DNA of 64,000 nt, taken from assembly GCA_012184525.1 (NCBI GenBank), contig WOFQ01000032.1, forward strand, positions 62,001 to 126,000, given 5' to 3'. Shown here one piece after another: positions 44,208 through 56,304 of the stretch (position 1 is the first letter of the stretch; every line of letters begins with the position of its first letter). Source of the stretch: Xenoacremonium recifei. Lineage: Eukaryota > Ascomycota > Sordariomycetes > Hypocreales > Nectriaceae. The notes beneath the pieces are model-generated. The model saw only the letters and a program-made list of their open reading frames with translations. It made no database searches and was not told the DNA's origin. The translations under genes and the position numbers were made by a program.

Positions 44208-45398
44208 CTACCGTCGTCCCCACGACTTCTCCTGATCAACCCCCCTCCTCTCCCGCTCAATCAGCCGATCAAACTCCGCCTGCGCCTGCTCCTTAGCCAA
44301 CGACCTCTCTTCGTCCTGAGGCGAGAACGTATAGCTCTCCCTCGACTGGCCATCACCCCAGCCGCCCTGGGACTGTTGGGCAGGGGCTTGCTGAGCGCCG
44401 CGGGGATTGCTTGGCGGTTGGGATTGCTGGCGGATGCGGTCCCAGGCGGAACCACCGGATGTGACGGGGGTTTGGGAGCGGGTGGAGGAGGCGATGGGAG
44501 AGGCGTCGTCGTCGTCGTCGAGAACGGACCAGTCGTCGCTGCTTTGCTGGGATGGGGTTTGGGGAGGGTTGCTGGACTGGTTCCAGGATGTGTTAGTGGA
44601 GGTAGTGCTGCTGTTGGGCCATTCGATGCGGCTTGAGGGACTCTCATCCGAGTATTGGAAGTTTTCTTGCGACTGCTGTTGTTGCTCATAGGACTGCTCT
44701 TGGCGAGGCATCTCTCTCTGGAAAGCGCCATTGGCATCGACGCCCATCATCTGTCGCACTCTCGATTCGGCATCCCTCTTGAACTGCGCAAGTCGCGGGT
44801 CCTTGGTCATCTGGCCGTCGGTCGACACATGATTGATAGTTCTAAACACTGGCTCCGCGAACAAGATAGTCACAGCCACGTACGCCGTGAACCGCATGGT
44901 ATGCCACATCAAGTTCGGGTAGAACCCCCGCACCTTCTTGCTCGAGAACAGGCTGTTCGCCTCGTTGGGGTTGAACCGCCCGCCCATCTTGGGCTTGTAG
45001 AAGGGGAACTGCCAGGTGCGCCGCCCGCGGTACGTCATGTAGCCCGCGAGCCCGATGGCGCCCCATTTGCACAAGGCGTTGGTATGGATCTCGCGCAGCG
45101 ACCACTCGGTCAGGGCCTTGGCTTCGTCGTCGGTGAACTCGCGCTGCAGCGTGGCCGCGTAGCCGGCGAGGCGGCTCTCGCACACGAGCAGGTTCCAGTC
45201 GCGGCGGTAGCCGGCCATAGATGCGTATAGCGGCGGGGAATATTCGGTAAACTGGCGCTCGACTTGCTGCTTGATGCGGGGGGCATAGTCCTGGCGGCTG
45301 GACTTGGCTTGCTCGCGCCATTGTTCCATGCGGTTGTTGATGTTGCGCATGGATGGGCGCTGGCCCTCCGCGGGAGGACCGTTGGAGGGGTTGTTCAT
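44208..45398 (-). CDS. Two-helix membrane protein of unknown function
   Basis: A single exon of 396 residues from ATG 45398. The frame is open a further 152 codons upstream, but that part overlaps the DNA2 promoter and start and reads poorly, so I take 45398 (first residues MNNPSNGPP). Residues about 15-210 form the conserved-looking part: MEQWREQAKSSRQDY, YSPPLYASMAGYRRDW, two hydrophobic helices (ALCKWGAIGLAGYMTYRG and TAYVAVTILFAEPVF) and between them RTWQFPFYKPKMGGRFNPN. The last 180 residues are Ser/Gln/Pro-rich and disordered with an acidic WSVLDDDDD patch and a basic end. It looks like an organelle membrane protein restricted to ascomycetes; I do not recognise its function. It is divergent from DNA2 (454 bp between starts). 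Confidence 0.8.
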   Translation of the reverse strand: MNNPSNGPPAEGQRPSMRNINNRMEQWREQAKSSRQDYAPRIKQQVERQFTEYSPPLYASMAGYRRDWNLLVCESRLAGYAATLQREFTDDEAKALTEWSLREIHTNALCKWGAIGLAGYMTYRGRRTWQFPFYKPKMGGRFNPNEANSLFSSKKVRGFYPNLMWHTMRFTAYVAVTILFAEPVFRTINHVSTDGQMTKDPRLAQFKRDAESRVRQMMGVDANGAFQREMPRQEQSYEQQQQSQENFQYSDESPSSRIEWPNSSTTSTNTSWNQSSNPPQTPSQQSSDDWSVLDDDDDASPIASSTRSQTPVTSGGSAWDRIRQQSQPPSNPRGAQQAPAQQSQGGWGDGQSRESYTFSPQDEERSLAKEQAQAEFDRLIERERRGVDQEKSWGRR

Positions 45399-45852
45399 GG
45401 TGTTGAAGACGGGTGAGCGATATATTAGTTGTTGGAGGAGACAATTGAGTTGCTGTGAATGGGCCCAGAAATCCTGGGGCGGCGTGAGGGCGAACGAAGA
45501 TGCTCGTCTTTGCAACGGCTGGTGCGATGACGATGGGACGATCCGGATGTAGTGACGCAAATGGTCGCCGAAAGCCTGCAGTAGTTTCGGGCACTTCTGG
45601 GGAAGCTTTATCGATAAGAAGCGTGTCACGTGACGGACGTGTTGTGGTGGCTGGCCCCCGGTCCTGCTTTTGGCGGGGCGGGTCCGGTCGCGACGCGCTT
45701 CTGGGGAAAGGCCATTAAACGCGTCCCTCGAAGTCATGGAGTGGCTCAGGCATTGAACATGGTGGGCCGCTTCCCTCGATCTGCTACTTTGGATTTCCGT
45801 TCTGCACCCATAGACGAGGCTTGCCGAGCCTGGTCTGGATTTCCAAAGCATC
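45399..45852. promoter_or_regulatory. Divergent promoter between membrane protein gene and DNA2
   Basis: 454 bp between two divergent starts. It includes two ACGCGT-like/ACGCG elements (TCGCGACGCGC at about 45687 and AACGCGTCCC at about 45718) close to the DNA2 start. ACGCGT (MCB) boxes drive S-phase genes in fungi, so the second is a candidate MBF site for DNA2. Confidence 0.5.
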
Positions 45853-48800
45853 ATGCCGCTCCAGAAGTCATACTCGGACTATGTTGGGATCAACAAGGTA
45901 AACAAACACCATATGACCACTCTGGTGCAAGTGGGAGGGTGACTGACTGGAGTGAACAGAACCGCCAGCCGTGGCAGCGATCGAAGAGCAATCCCGTTCA
46001 TCAGACTCCCAAGCCCCGGCCTCTGCTTCCAGTATCAGAGGTCACGAAGAACAAATTGAACAAGTTCCAGTACCAGCCGCCGCCTGGTAAAGATGTAGGC
46101 GAGGCAGAGACTGCAGAGGATGGACCAGCGAAGAAGGACGAAACGGCGGCTACGCCTGCGAACCGATTGACCTGGCGAGATCTGATCGAACCACCGAAGA
46201 CGAACGAGGATGAAACTAGAACTTCGCCGAACGACACTCTCTTGTGGGATGATCAGGACAACATCACCTACGTTTCTACCCTATCCCCGATGATATCACG
46301 GAAAGGAAGGAAGCGTGCTCGAAGCTCGTCGCCCGTATCTTCGCCCGGTACCGAGAAGCCGAAAACCCCAGCCGTGAATGTTAGGAAACTGGCACAGGCT
46401 TTGAAGTCACCCCATCCTGACCCGACGCTGGAGCTCTGGGATCGATACTCTCTCAATGGCCCCGAGGGTGTGAGCGCGGGACTGGGTATCACTAACCCTG
46501 CTCTAGCACAACTCATGGTCTCGTCCTCGCCGAGGCCTGCGAATGGACCAGGGACACCGGAGGGGGCAGGGAACCTGCGTCGAGCAATAAGTTGTGGGTT
46601 GAATTGGCCGAAAAGGAGGAAGCTGGAGAAGTCGAGCCTGGGGAGTCGCGGGAGCAGTGGAATGAGGGACCTGGAGGCTGCTTCCAAGTCGTCTCTGGTC
46701 ACTCAGCTCCTCGACACCGTTACTAGTAGCATCCATGGATCGACCCCGGACGAGACTCCAGGCCAAGTCGCAGAGTCCCCTTCGCCGAAGAAGAGGCGGA
46801 TATGTACTACAGCCGCTGGGTCTCCACGACGACAAGCACCAGCTCGACCTCCGACTCAGGAGTCTTCTGACTACGGAGACGACGATTTTGACGATTTTGA
46901 TGACGACACGTTACTGGAGCTCGAGGCAAGCATCAATGCGACGCAGCTGGATTCTGCTGTGAAGTTTACGGAGCCTAAGCTTGAAGAGAAACAATTCGCC
47001 AAGGGGAATGCCGCCGATCCCATACAGCTTGACGAGTTCGATGAGTTGGACGATGACCTCTTCGACGGTGCTGAGGACCTCATTGCGCCAGTCGAATCCC
47101 AACGAACGGTTCAAGCACCAGCACAGACTCCAACACCTAAACCCCGGGTCAAAGCAGCGACAGATTCGGGAGAGTTTGATGAAGAGTTCGGCGATGATTT
47201 TGGTGGTGATTTCGATTTTGAGGCCGTTGAATTAGCCGCAACCCAGGCAGTTCAGCAATCCAACAGCCACTCGAATGAGGTACGGTGATGTTTTGGGTCT
47301 CCTTCAGGGCAACATGAGCTAAGCAACAGGTAGAACAGCCGCAAGTCTAAGACTATTCAGCGTTATCTAGTTACCAATGTGCTAGAGGGGGAGTTTGACG
47401 ATCAGCATGGGCAAGCCCGACCAGAGAAGGTATTTCGAGATCGAACCTAGGTTACCCATCGTGCTAACCTGAGATAGATTCTCCTGATTCACGCCGATAA
47501 CTCGAAGATTATGAAAACACTTCACCTCCGAGGGGCATGGTTTGATACTCCCGCTCATTCTGGGTCCTACGTTCACGTTATTGGTCAATTCAGCTTGAAA
47601 GGCCAATGTGTGATTGACGATGCAGAAAACCTGGTGATTCTGCACCCTGACCAGCTCATCTCAGCTACTGTTGTGGCGGATTCTTTTGGCTGCATGCGTC
47701 GGGCAGTTTTGCAAGACCGCGTCAAAGCCACGAGTGAACCCACGGCTCCTCTGATATACGGAACGATGCTCCATGAGATTTTCCAGGAGGCTTTACTGGC
47801 CAACAAGTGGGATCTCAAGTTTCTGGCAACTGTCATCGAGAAGATCATGGAAAAGCACGTGGAGGATCTCTACACCATCAAGGTTGGGACGGCATCTGCG
47901 AGAGAGCATTTGCAGTCAAAAATGCTAGAACTGAGCGCTTGGGCTAGTGCCTTTGTGACTTCAAAACCAAGTGTCAGTCATCATGATCACGATGGTGGTT
48001 TTCTTGTGTACTGACAGTCCTCTAGGTTGACTCTGTTGTCGAAGATAGGAACGGCAAGAAAGCTAACATGGTTGTCACCAAGCTCCTGGATGTCGAAGAA
48101 CATGTCTGGTCTCCCATGTACGGACTCAAGGGAAACATCGACGCCACTGTCGAGGTTATGATGCAAGACGGCAAAGACGCTCGAACTTTGACTGTCCCTT
48201 TTGAAGTGAAGACTGGCAAGCATGCGAACAGCAACCACATGGCCCAAACGGCCTTATACACCCTCCTCTTATCAGACCGTTACGACATCGACATCGTATA
48301 TGGCATTCTGTATTATATGGAAACCTCGAAAACTATGCGTATTCCCGCGATCCGACACGAACTTCGACATATGATTATGCAGCGCAACGAATTAGCCTGC
48401 TACATTCGAGAGCGGAGCGTCAAGCTTCCACCGATGCTAAAGAACAAGCATATGTGTGGCAAATGTTACGCCAAGACCTCCTGCTTCACGTACCATCGTC
48501 TTGCTGATGATGGCGACGGAGAGTCTAGCGGGATGCACGAGAAGTTTGACGAGTTGGTCAAGCATCTCACCCCCAAGCACAAGGAGTTCTTTGTCAAGTG
48601 GGAGAACTTACTCACGAAAGAAGAGAAGGAGAGCCAGAAGACGAAGAGAGAGCTCTGGACGATGACTAGCGTCGAACGAGAAAAGAAGTCGCGGTGTTTC
48701 GCAGATGTCATTATCTTGGAGGGCTCAGCATCGGTTGACACCGATAACCCCAAGATCAACCGCTTCCACTACACCTTCGTCAAGAGACAACACCCAACGG

Positions 48801-50782
48801 GATTCTCTTTCTTGGAATCGGAATTGACAGTGGGTGAGCCGATCGTAGTGTCTGATGAGGAGGGCCACTTTGCCCTGGCCATTGGGTATGTGACGGCGAT
48901 GAAGAGGCAGCGGATCAGCGTGGCCGTCGACAGGCGACTACACAACGCTCGAATTCGACAGCCGGGATTCGATGAAGTGGACAATCAGGTCTTTGCTAGT
49001 ATTATGGACGTTGCTCATGAGGGCGCCTCTCAAGTTGAAGCTGATGGCAAGATCAAGGAGCCACCAATTCGATATCGACTGGATCAGGACGAGTTCAGCA
49101 ACGGGATGGCGACAGTCAGAAACAATCTGGTACAGATCATGGCTGACGACGTGCCCGAGGCGAGACATATTCGACAGCTCGTTGTCGACTTGATCCCACC
49201 TCGGTTCAAGACGACCCCTACGCAATATACCGTCTCGGATCAAGACAGCCTGAATGTCGATCAGCGCAAGGCTATTGAGAAGGTCATGAGCGCCCAGGAT
49301 TACGCGCTTGTACTAGGAATGCCGGGCACGGGCAAGACGACGACAATCGCCCACATCATCCGAGCGCTCACATCTCAGGGGAAGAGCGTGCTGCTCACAT
49401 CTCACACGCACACGGCTGTTGACAACATCCTTCTCAAGCTGAAGTCCGATAGGATCCCCATTCTTCGTCTGGGTGCACCCGCAAAGGTCCATCCGGAGAT
49501 CCAAAACTTTGCCATCTTAGCTGGGCAGCCCATGAAGACTTTCGACGAGATTAAGGAGGCATGGCACGGAACTCCCATCGTGGCGACGACCTGCCTCGGC
49601 ATCAACCACCCCATCTTCCACGAGCGGTCGTTCGACTACTGTATCGTGGATGAGGCATCGCAGATCACTCTTCCCATCTGCGCAGGCCCCATCAGGATGG
49701 CCAAGACGTTTGTCCTGGTCGGTGACCACAACCAGCTTCCCCCAGTGGTGCGCAACGAAGAGGCTCGAGAGGGCGGCCTTGACGTGAGTCTGTTCAAGCT
49801 CCTCTCCGATACGCACCCCGAGTCGGTCGTCAACCTGGAACATCAATACCGCATGTGCGAAGACATTATGACGCTCAGCAACACCTTGATCTACGACGGA
49901 CGTCTGGTCTGCGGTACTGAAGCGCTGCGAACTCGCAAACTAGACATCCCACGCATGGATGGTCTCAGACAGAGACACTACGACGCGGCGACAGTTCACC
50001 ACCCAGGAACCCCTCGCTCATTCTGCACTGGACCTGCGCCCTCGCGATGCTGGCTCTACGACCTGCTCCAAAGCGACGCCCGCTGCCGCTTCATCAACAC
50101 CGACACGCTACAGCCTACCATCCGTGAAGAAGCCCACGGCAAGCGCATCGTCAACACAGCCGAAGTGCGCATCGTATCACAACTCGTCGAAAGCCTTCTC
50201 ACAGTCGGCGTGCCTGACACCGAGATAGGCGTCATGACACACTACCGCGCGCAGCTCTTCCTCCTCAAGGAGCGCCTCCGGGCTTACGCGCCCAACGTCG
50301 AGATGCACACCACCGACCGCTTCCAGGGCCGCGACAAGGAGGTCATCGTGCTGAGCCTCGTGCGCTGCAACGACGCCCACAGCATCGGCGACCTGCTGCG
50401 CGACTGGCGCCGCATCAACGTCGCCTTCACCCGCGCGAAGACGAAACTCCTCGTGGTTGGCAGCCGCGCCACGCTGGGAGCTAGCCGCGACGGCGAGGAC
50501 ATGCTCGCGCGCTTCATCGCGCTGATGCACACGCGCGACTGGATCTACGACCTCCCGCCGGATGCGCTGGAGAGCCACTACTTCGAGGACTGCGGCACGC
50601 AGATCACCGCGACGGCCACGCAGCGCACCGTTAAGTCGCCGCGCAAGACGCAGACGGGAGGACGAGGGAAGGAGAATCGCAGGCCGTCGCCGCGGAAGGC
50701 GAGGATTGGGGATAGGGCGCTGTTGAAGGGGAAGTTGATTACGCGGGATATATTGAATGAGATGACCAACGGCGCATATTAG
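45853..50782 (+). CDS. DNA2: Dna2 replication helicase/nuclease
   Basis: Five exons, 45853-45897, 45960-47279, 47334-47429, 47478-47972 and 48026-50782, encode about 1,570 residues, near the size of yeast Dna2. The first exon spells MPLQKSYSDYVGINK. Residues 1-470 are disordered and acidic. Then follow the RecB-type nuclease domain (GCMRRAVLQ, GTMLHEIFQEAL, GNIDATVEV, PFEVKTGK) with four cluster-binding cysteines at about C559, C796, C799 and C805 (CGKCYAKTSC) for a 4Fe-4S centre, and a superfamily 1 helicase with P-loop GMPGTGKT (1083-1090), DEASQITLP, GDHNQLPPV, TDRFQGRDKEVI and NVAFTRAKTKLL. Dna2 trims long Okazaki flaps and resects double-strand breaks in the nucleus. The C-terminal 50 residues are basic and may hold the nuclear localisation signal. 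Confidence 0.97.
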
Positions 50783-50887
50783 GGTATGGATAATGATCTG
50801 GCGCTTGGGAAATAATGACACAGGGAGCATACAGGGCAGGCGTTGGTATAAACTAGGGTATCATACAACGTGTAGGAAATAACAGCA

Positions 50888-53800
50888 TCAGTGCTTTTCG
50901 CTCGTAGCATCTGTGTCCTCCTCATCTGAATCGTCATCTTCATCATGATGCTTGAACTCTTCACCAAACCTGCACAGGGAACGTTAGAACTTGGATCTGG
51001 TAGCGGGGCAGGAAGGACGCACGCTTGCTCTCCGACAATGAGCTTGGTGAACTTCTCGAGCTCCTCCAGCTGCGCGACACAACCCGTGAGGCTCTCGTTG
51101 TAGGAGAAGCTGTAGATGTCTGCCCAGGTGCGCTGGCGATCGAGGTCGGCAAGGTCAGGCGCATTGGTGATTTCCTCTGCAACTTCGGCGCTCTTGAGAA
51201 GCAGCTTCTTGCGAGCAGCCGCCGCGCTGGGGAGATATCGCTGTCGCTACGTCAGTTCACGATATCTACTAAAAGGGGGGGAGAAGGGCCTACAGGGACT
51301 TTGCGCTGAGATCGCAACGCGCCGGCGAGGATGTAAAGGTTTCCCAGGATAGCAGCCACAGCGTCGCGACGGTATGTCAGCAGCTTTGCGGCGGCGATGG
51401 GGTTGTCGCGGATGTAATTCGGGTTGTAGAACAGAGCGGACTGGCGGACGGCGATGAGGTACTCGAAGAAGCGCTCGCAGGACTCGGCGAGGGCGGAGTA
51501 GGGCACGGGATCAAAGGGGGCGCGCAGGCGAAGTTCATGACGGGTCATAACCTAGAGTGTGTGAGCGAAGATGTCAATATATATGGGTTGAAAGAGGGGG
51601 CAGAGGCGTACAAGTAGCTGTCGGATGCGCACGAAGCCCTCGCGGAGACGACTTTCGAGCATTTCGGAGCGGCGGACGTCTTCAGGCGTTGGGTCTTTGC
51701 CCTCGTCGAAGTAGACGTACTTGGCGACGACACCTGCTCAAGTTAGAGGGTGATAGAAAGACAAGGGGTACAAGCATACTTCGGTATATGATGCTCATGA
51801 AGAAGAGCATTGATGAGAGTGCGACACGGAGCTCGTGCCGAGCAACGAATGGCCAGAGAACCCAGTTGACGAGAACAGGTGCTGTTGTGCCAACGAGGAA
51901 CACGATGCCCTTGTGGACGGCAAGGAGGGCTGTGGAGGAGGCGCTCGTGTGGTTCCGCAGGCCGAGAGAGATGACTGTGAAAGATAGGCAACCGACGAGA
52001 CCCGATCGCTGCACATCTATTAGCCTGTATGATTGTGTTAGAGCTAGCGAAAGACTTACCGGATGAGAACTCTGTGTAAAGCGATATAGCATGGGGATCA
52101 TGTATATAGCAGCAAACACAGCCATGACATAAGGATTGCCGTTCCCAGCAGCATATGCCGCTCCGCTCCAGACAGCACCAAGAATAGCTGAAAACGCTCT
52201 TGTTACCAAGTCCTGCACGTTGCCTCCCACTCGCGGATGCATCATGATCCAGCCCATGCAGACAGCCCACCAGGCCTCGTAATGATTCCACCAGTCATTG
52301 TCGTGAATAAGCCACGCGGGAATGGCGAGTACAGAGGTCAGCACGGCGACTTTGAAGGCGTACCGGCTCTCGAAGCCCTGTAGCCGGTGGAGGAAGGTCC
52401 AGATCTTGTATCCCAGCTTGTCTCGCTTCGAAGCAGGGTCGGCGACCATGCTGGCATCCAGCGTGGGAAACGACTCCTCCACGTTGTCAACCGTCACGGG
52501 GTCGTATCCCTGCCGCCCTTTAGGCTGGTGCTCTCGCAACCTGATCGACTCCAACAGGTGCGCGATCTCTGCAAAGGTCGCTTGATACATACCGGCAGTG
52601 ACGCCGCCGCGGTCGTGTCGAACCTGGGCGTTGGTGCGGTATATCGCTTTCATGGGAGGATAGGTGGGGAGGTTGATCCTCGTCTTGTCCGAGGTGGACT
52701 GGATCTCGTTGACTTTGATCATGAGACTGTCAATGGCCGCTGCGGTCTCGCGGACGTGTCGAACGAAGACGAAGAGATGGACAATCTCAGATTGGTCGGC
52801 ATAAGAGTCAGGAAGTTCCCCAGAGGTAAGAAGACCCGTCTCCGCTGCATCGAAAACAGAGAGAGCCTTTGAGAGGCGCATCTGAACAGGCGTGATATCA
52901 GATGAGACCTCAGGGCCGGGGCCAAAGTACTTTCGATGGCCGGCTATATCCATCAGGGCGGCATGACACCGTCTGGTTCCCTCAGCCATACATGCGAGAA
53001 CCTCCTTAGTCGGCCCAGATAGAGTCTTGGCCACCTTACGGCCAACGTCTTCATCCGTGACAACAGGCGTCGTCAAGCCCCCTGAAGAACTTGGAGTTTC
53101 GCTCAAGTCGGTAACAGCACCAGCGACCTGAATTGCGACCTCATTCTCAACATCCCAATCATCAAACAGGATGGTTTCCGTGTCCATGGATAGGAGAGCA
53201 CGAACTACTGCCTGGAGCAGATTTCGTAGCTCCCGGACATCAGAAGGGCGGAAACGTGTTATGGTGAGATCGATCCTCATGTCCCGATAGGCGAGCGACA
53301 CATCCATGAAGGTCCTTCCAAGACGTCTTCGCAACCTTGTATTTCTAGGCTGAGGCATCACGAGAGATTCCTTCATTTGTTAGCCAAGCAAGTTTTGTTC
53401 TCGGGATATGACGCGACAAACCTGGATGGTCTTAAAAGACCTGTCGAGAATTACAGCAAGAGGCCGGTTTCCAGCGTTGGGGGATACAGCCAAGTTGACC
53501 ACCAACGCGATGGCTTGTCCGAGGAGCCAGGGGATCGCATAGCCTCGTATCTTTGGCCACGAGATGTGGTCGCCGCTCGAATCCGCCAGAGTAGTAAAAG
53601 TAACGGCGATACCAGCACAGAGAACAGACTGGTAGAACCGGATGAAGAATGAACGTATGTAAGCAATGCTCGCCATAAACAGGGCAAGAAACATGGTCAA
53701 AATGCCTCCATAGCCTGCTCTCGCCGCAAGACTCGACGTAGAGAGAAGAAGTCCAATGACGCCCCATGCTAGGCCAGACGCCGTGCCTATGATAGTGAAG

Positions 53801-54579
53801 AGAGTGCCGTCCAGTTGAGACCCTATAGTCCGGGAAGGGTGGTTGATGATGACGGATACCACCATGATGTAGTCATATCGACCGAGCCAGCCTCTCACGG
53901 CTGGGATGAGACACAGCACGTATGCGATAAAGTACGCCAAGAATGCTTTGAGCAGCCTGACTCCAGCCCGTGTCGTCGTGACTCGTCGTGCCAAGGACTT
54001 GATCTCGTGCCATTGCTTCGGCAAGAAATGTTTGAGTGAGAGAGGATTGCTTTTATCGAACTCGCGAGGGAGTGTCGACTTCGCATGTTCCAGCTCGGCG
54101 GGTGCCAGGCCGGTTGGTTTCAGAAACAAGGCGTCAAAGAAACCATCCCGCAGTTCGGCGAAGCCATAGGTTTCCATGTTAAGCTTGTCGTCTGTGATCA
54201 TTTGGTCGATCTGCAGGAAGCTCATGACAGAGCTTCTTCGACTGTCGACGCCTGGGCGGCTCAGATACACTCCGCCGTAAGGATCTGACGAGCGTCTGGC
54301 GTCGAGATCTGGGGAGCCAGGCGTCCCGGGCCGGGATTGATAGTCTGGGTCTCCCATGGATGGACGCATCGTGGGCAAACCGTCTTCGGCGAACCTGACT
54401 CCATCTTGTTCCTGAACAGCAGAGGAGGCCTCGGCTATGGGGTTCCCGGGCTGGAGCGTAGATTCCTTCATGGCGGTTGAATGAGGGGCAGTCCTTAACT
54501 CATGTGCACATGCTTCTCGACCTGCTTCAACCGTAAAAGCAGAGGGTGCAAGAGAGATGGGTTGTGTGTCTAATACCAC
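50888..54579 (-). CDS. ArAE_2/FUSC-type membrane protein, Bre4-like
   Basis: Seven exons on the minus strand: 54579-53422, 53370-52060, 52008-51780, 51733-51612, 51551-51294, 51246-51023 and 50969-50888. The six introns are 46-60 bp and all keep phase, giving about 1,127 residues; ATG at 54471 is an alternative start. After a disordered N-terminus (about 1-170) comes a first block of six hydrophobic helices (from LLKAFLAYFIAYVLCLIPAV to PWLLGQAIALVVNLAV), a long cytosolic middle, and a second block of helices (from FKVAVLTSVLAIPAWLI to FLVGTTAPVLVNWVLWPF), then a charged C-terminal domain ending in an Asp/Glu-rich tail. This two-block plan matches fungal proteins with ArAE_2_N (PF10337), FUSC_2 and DUF2421-type regions such as yeast Bre4, putative exporters of aromatic acids or lipophilic compounds. 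The substrate is unknown. Confidence 0.88.
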
Positions 54580-55170
54580 CCTGCCATCGATGCAAGTCTG
54601 GAGGATCGCGCGTCTTTCGCTGCAACTTGCAGCATTACATCAGTTTGCATATGATATGTTTGCTGCAGCATTTACAGACCCGTCCTAGAGGGATTATCAG
54701 TCAACACATTCCAAGCTGGGCAAAGAGGAGGATGGCCGGCCTACCCTCCCACTACGAGATCAGCCCAACCTCCAGCGAAGCAGCCGCGGCAGAGGGGAAG
54801 CAGGCCACCAAATAGCCAAGATGATCAATCTCAAGTGACCCTGCTGGCGACCCTTGCCGATGATCATGATGCAGCAGCAGCACGTTCGCGTCCCCTCATT
54901 CGACGTCTGCTGGGCACGCTACCTGTAGGCTGTGAGGCATGGGTGGGGGGCGCGAGCGAGACGCTGCCAGAAACCGGAAGCACTAAAGTTGTCCTATGAC
55001 TGAGCAAGTCACGTGCCGCAGATTTCCGATTCCCCGGGCTCGCAATGCGACCTCCAACCTCGACGACCTCCCGCCTCACCACCAGCTCCCGTCGCCATCA
55101 CGCAAGCCATTGAGGCCACACCACCCGCGCACCCGCACCGTCCGCACGCCCCCGAGCCTGCAACGATACG
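54580..55170. promoter_or_regulatory. Divergent promoter
   Basis: About 590 bp between divergent starts of the membrane protein and the complex I subunit genes. C-rich leader from about 55030. No specific site recognised. Confidence 0.45.
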
Positions 55171-55712
55171 ATGGCCCTGATCCGCCACGCCGCCGCGCCG
55201 CTGCGCCGCGCTGCCCGTTCGACGACGCAACCCCTCGCCGCGACCTCTGCCCGGGGCTTCGCCGTCACCGCCCGCCGACGCGGTGGTGATAGCCACGGCC
55301 ATGAGAGCCATTACGATCCCCCGACTGGCTGGCTTTGGGGTGTGAAGCCCGGCGAGAAGCCTGAGCCGGAGGGCTGGGAGTGGCCCATGTATCTCTTCGG
55401 CGCTAGCCTGATTGCCACCGGTGTTGCGTTGGCCTTCAAGCCTGACACGACGTGAGTGCTGTCCCGGGATGTGTCCTCGAAGGAAAGGGGGGATGGTCCA
55501 TCAAGAGAACCGCCGGCCAGATGGGAACCATTGACCGCGTCTGGCGTCTCAATGGCGGAGTCGCTTCCTTGCGGGATTTTGACCTGGAGTATCACACCGG
55601 ATGCTGACTTTTCTTCGACAGTGTTTCTACCTGGGCCCTCGAGGAGGCACGACGAAGGTTAGAGGAGGAGGGTGTCCTGCCCGACCCGGCCAAGCAAGAC
55701 AAGAAGGAATGA
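55171..55712 (+). CDS. Complex I ESSS/NDUFB11-like subunit
   Basis: Two exons, 55171-55451 and 55622-55712 (intron 170 bp), encode 123 residues. The first 30 residues are Ala/Arg/Thr-rich without acids (RHAAAPLRRAARSTTQPLAA), a typical mitochondrial presequence with a likely cleavage after about ARGFA. The mature part carries the motif HYDPPTGWLWGVKPGEKPE, then one membrane helix (WPMYLFGASLIATGVALAF) and a short charged tail with EEARRRLEEEG. This matches the fungal NESM/ESSS subunit, an accessory single-span component of the distal membrane arm of NADH:ubiquinone oxidoreductase in the inner mitochondrial membrane. Confidence 0.87.
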
Positions 55713-56304
55713 GATTCGAGTTGGACGCGTCTGTTGGAACTACGAGGAGGAAGATGAGCGGGACGGGAGGAGACGCTCGCCGGCCGAGGGACAGCCCCTG
55801 GGTCTTCTGGTCACACTTGTACATGTTATCTGCATTTTCGAGGGACGACTCCCTGCAATGGTTAAATCATTAGACTGGTCTTTGGTCCATTTGTTGCGTT
55901 GAATGGCGAGGAGAGGGAGCATTAAATGCGGAGGTACGATTGTTGCAAAAGGTTTGATATTGTGACATGTTTTGCATGTGTGAATCAATATTCTGCAAGA
56001 TATTTGACTCGATCACTTGACAATTATTTTTCTTTCTAGCCACTGGTACAAATTTGTTGATACTGGGAGCCTGCTGCATGACAACCGGCTTGCTGCCATT
56101 TTATACCCCGGTCGCGCTCACGAATCATCTTGCAGTAATTTCCAACTCCCAGGGACCACAACTTATAACAACACCCCAGTCTTTCAACGACTACATTCTT
56201 TTGCAATGCAACAAGACTCAAGTCCTAGGCAATTGGTCTATTAAATGGCTGACCCAGGAAAATCTAATTGCGGTATTACAGATCCCAACTTCCACGAGTA
56301 CGCC
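55713..56304. other. Convergent 3' spacer
   Basis: About 590 bp of AT-leaning sequence between convergent 3' ends. No gene or repeat recognised. Confidence 0.45.

Noticed and set aside
47430..47477. AGGTTCGATC in antisense, resembling a tRNA B box
   Set aside because: No A box or cloverleaf fits; it lies in a normal 48-bp intron of DNA2.
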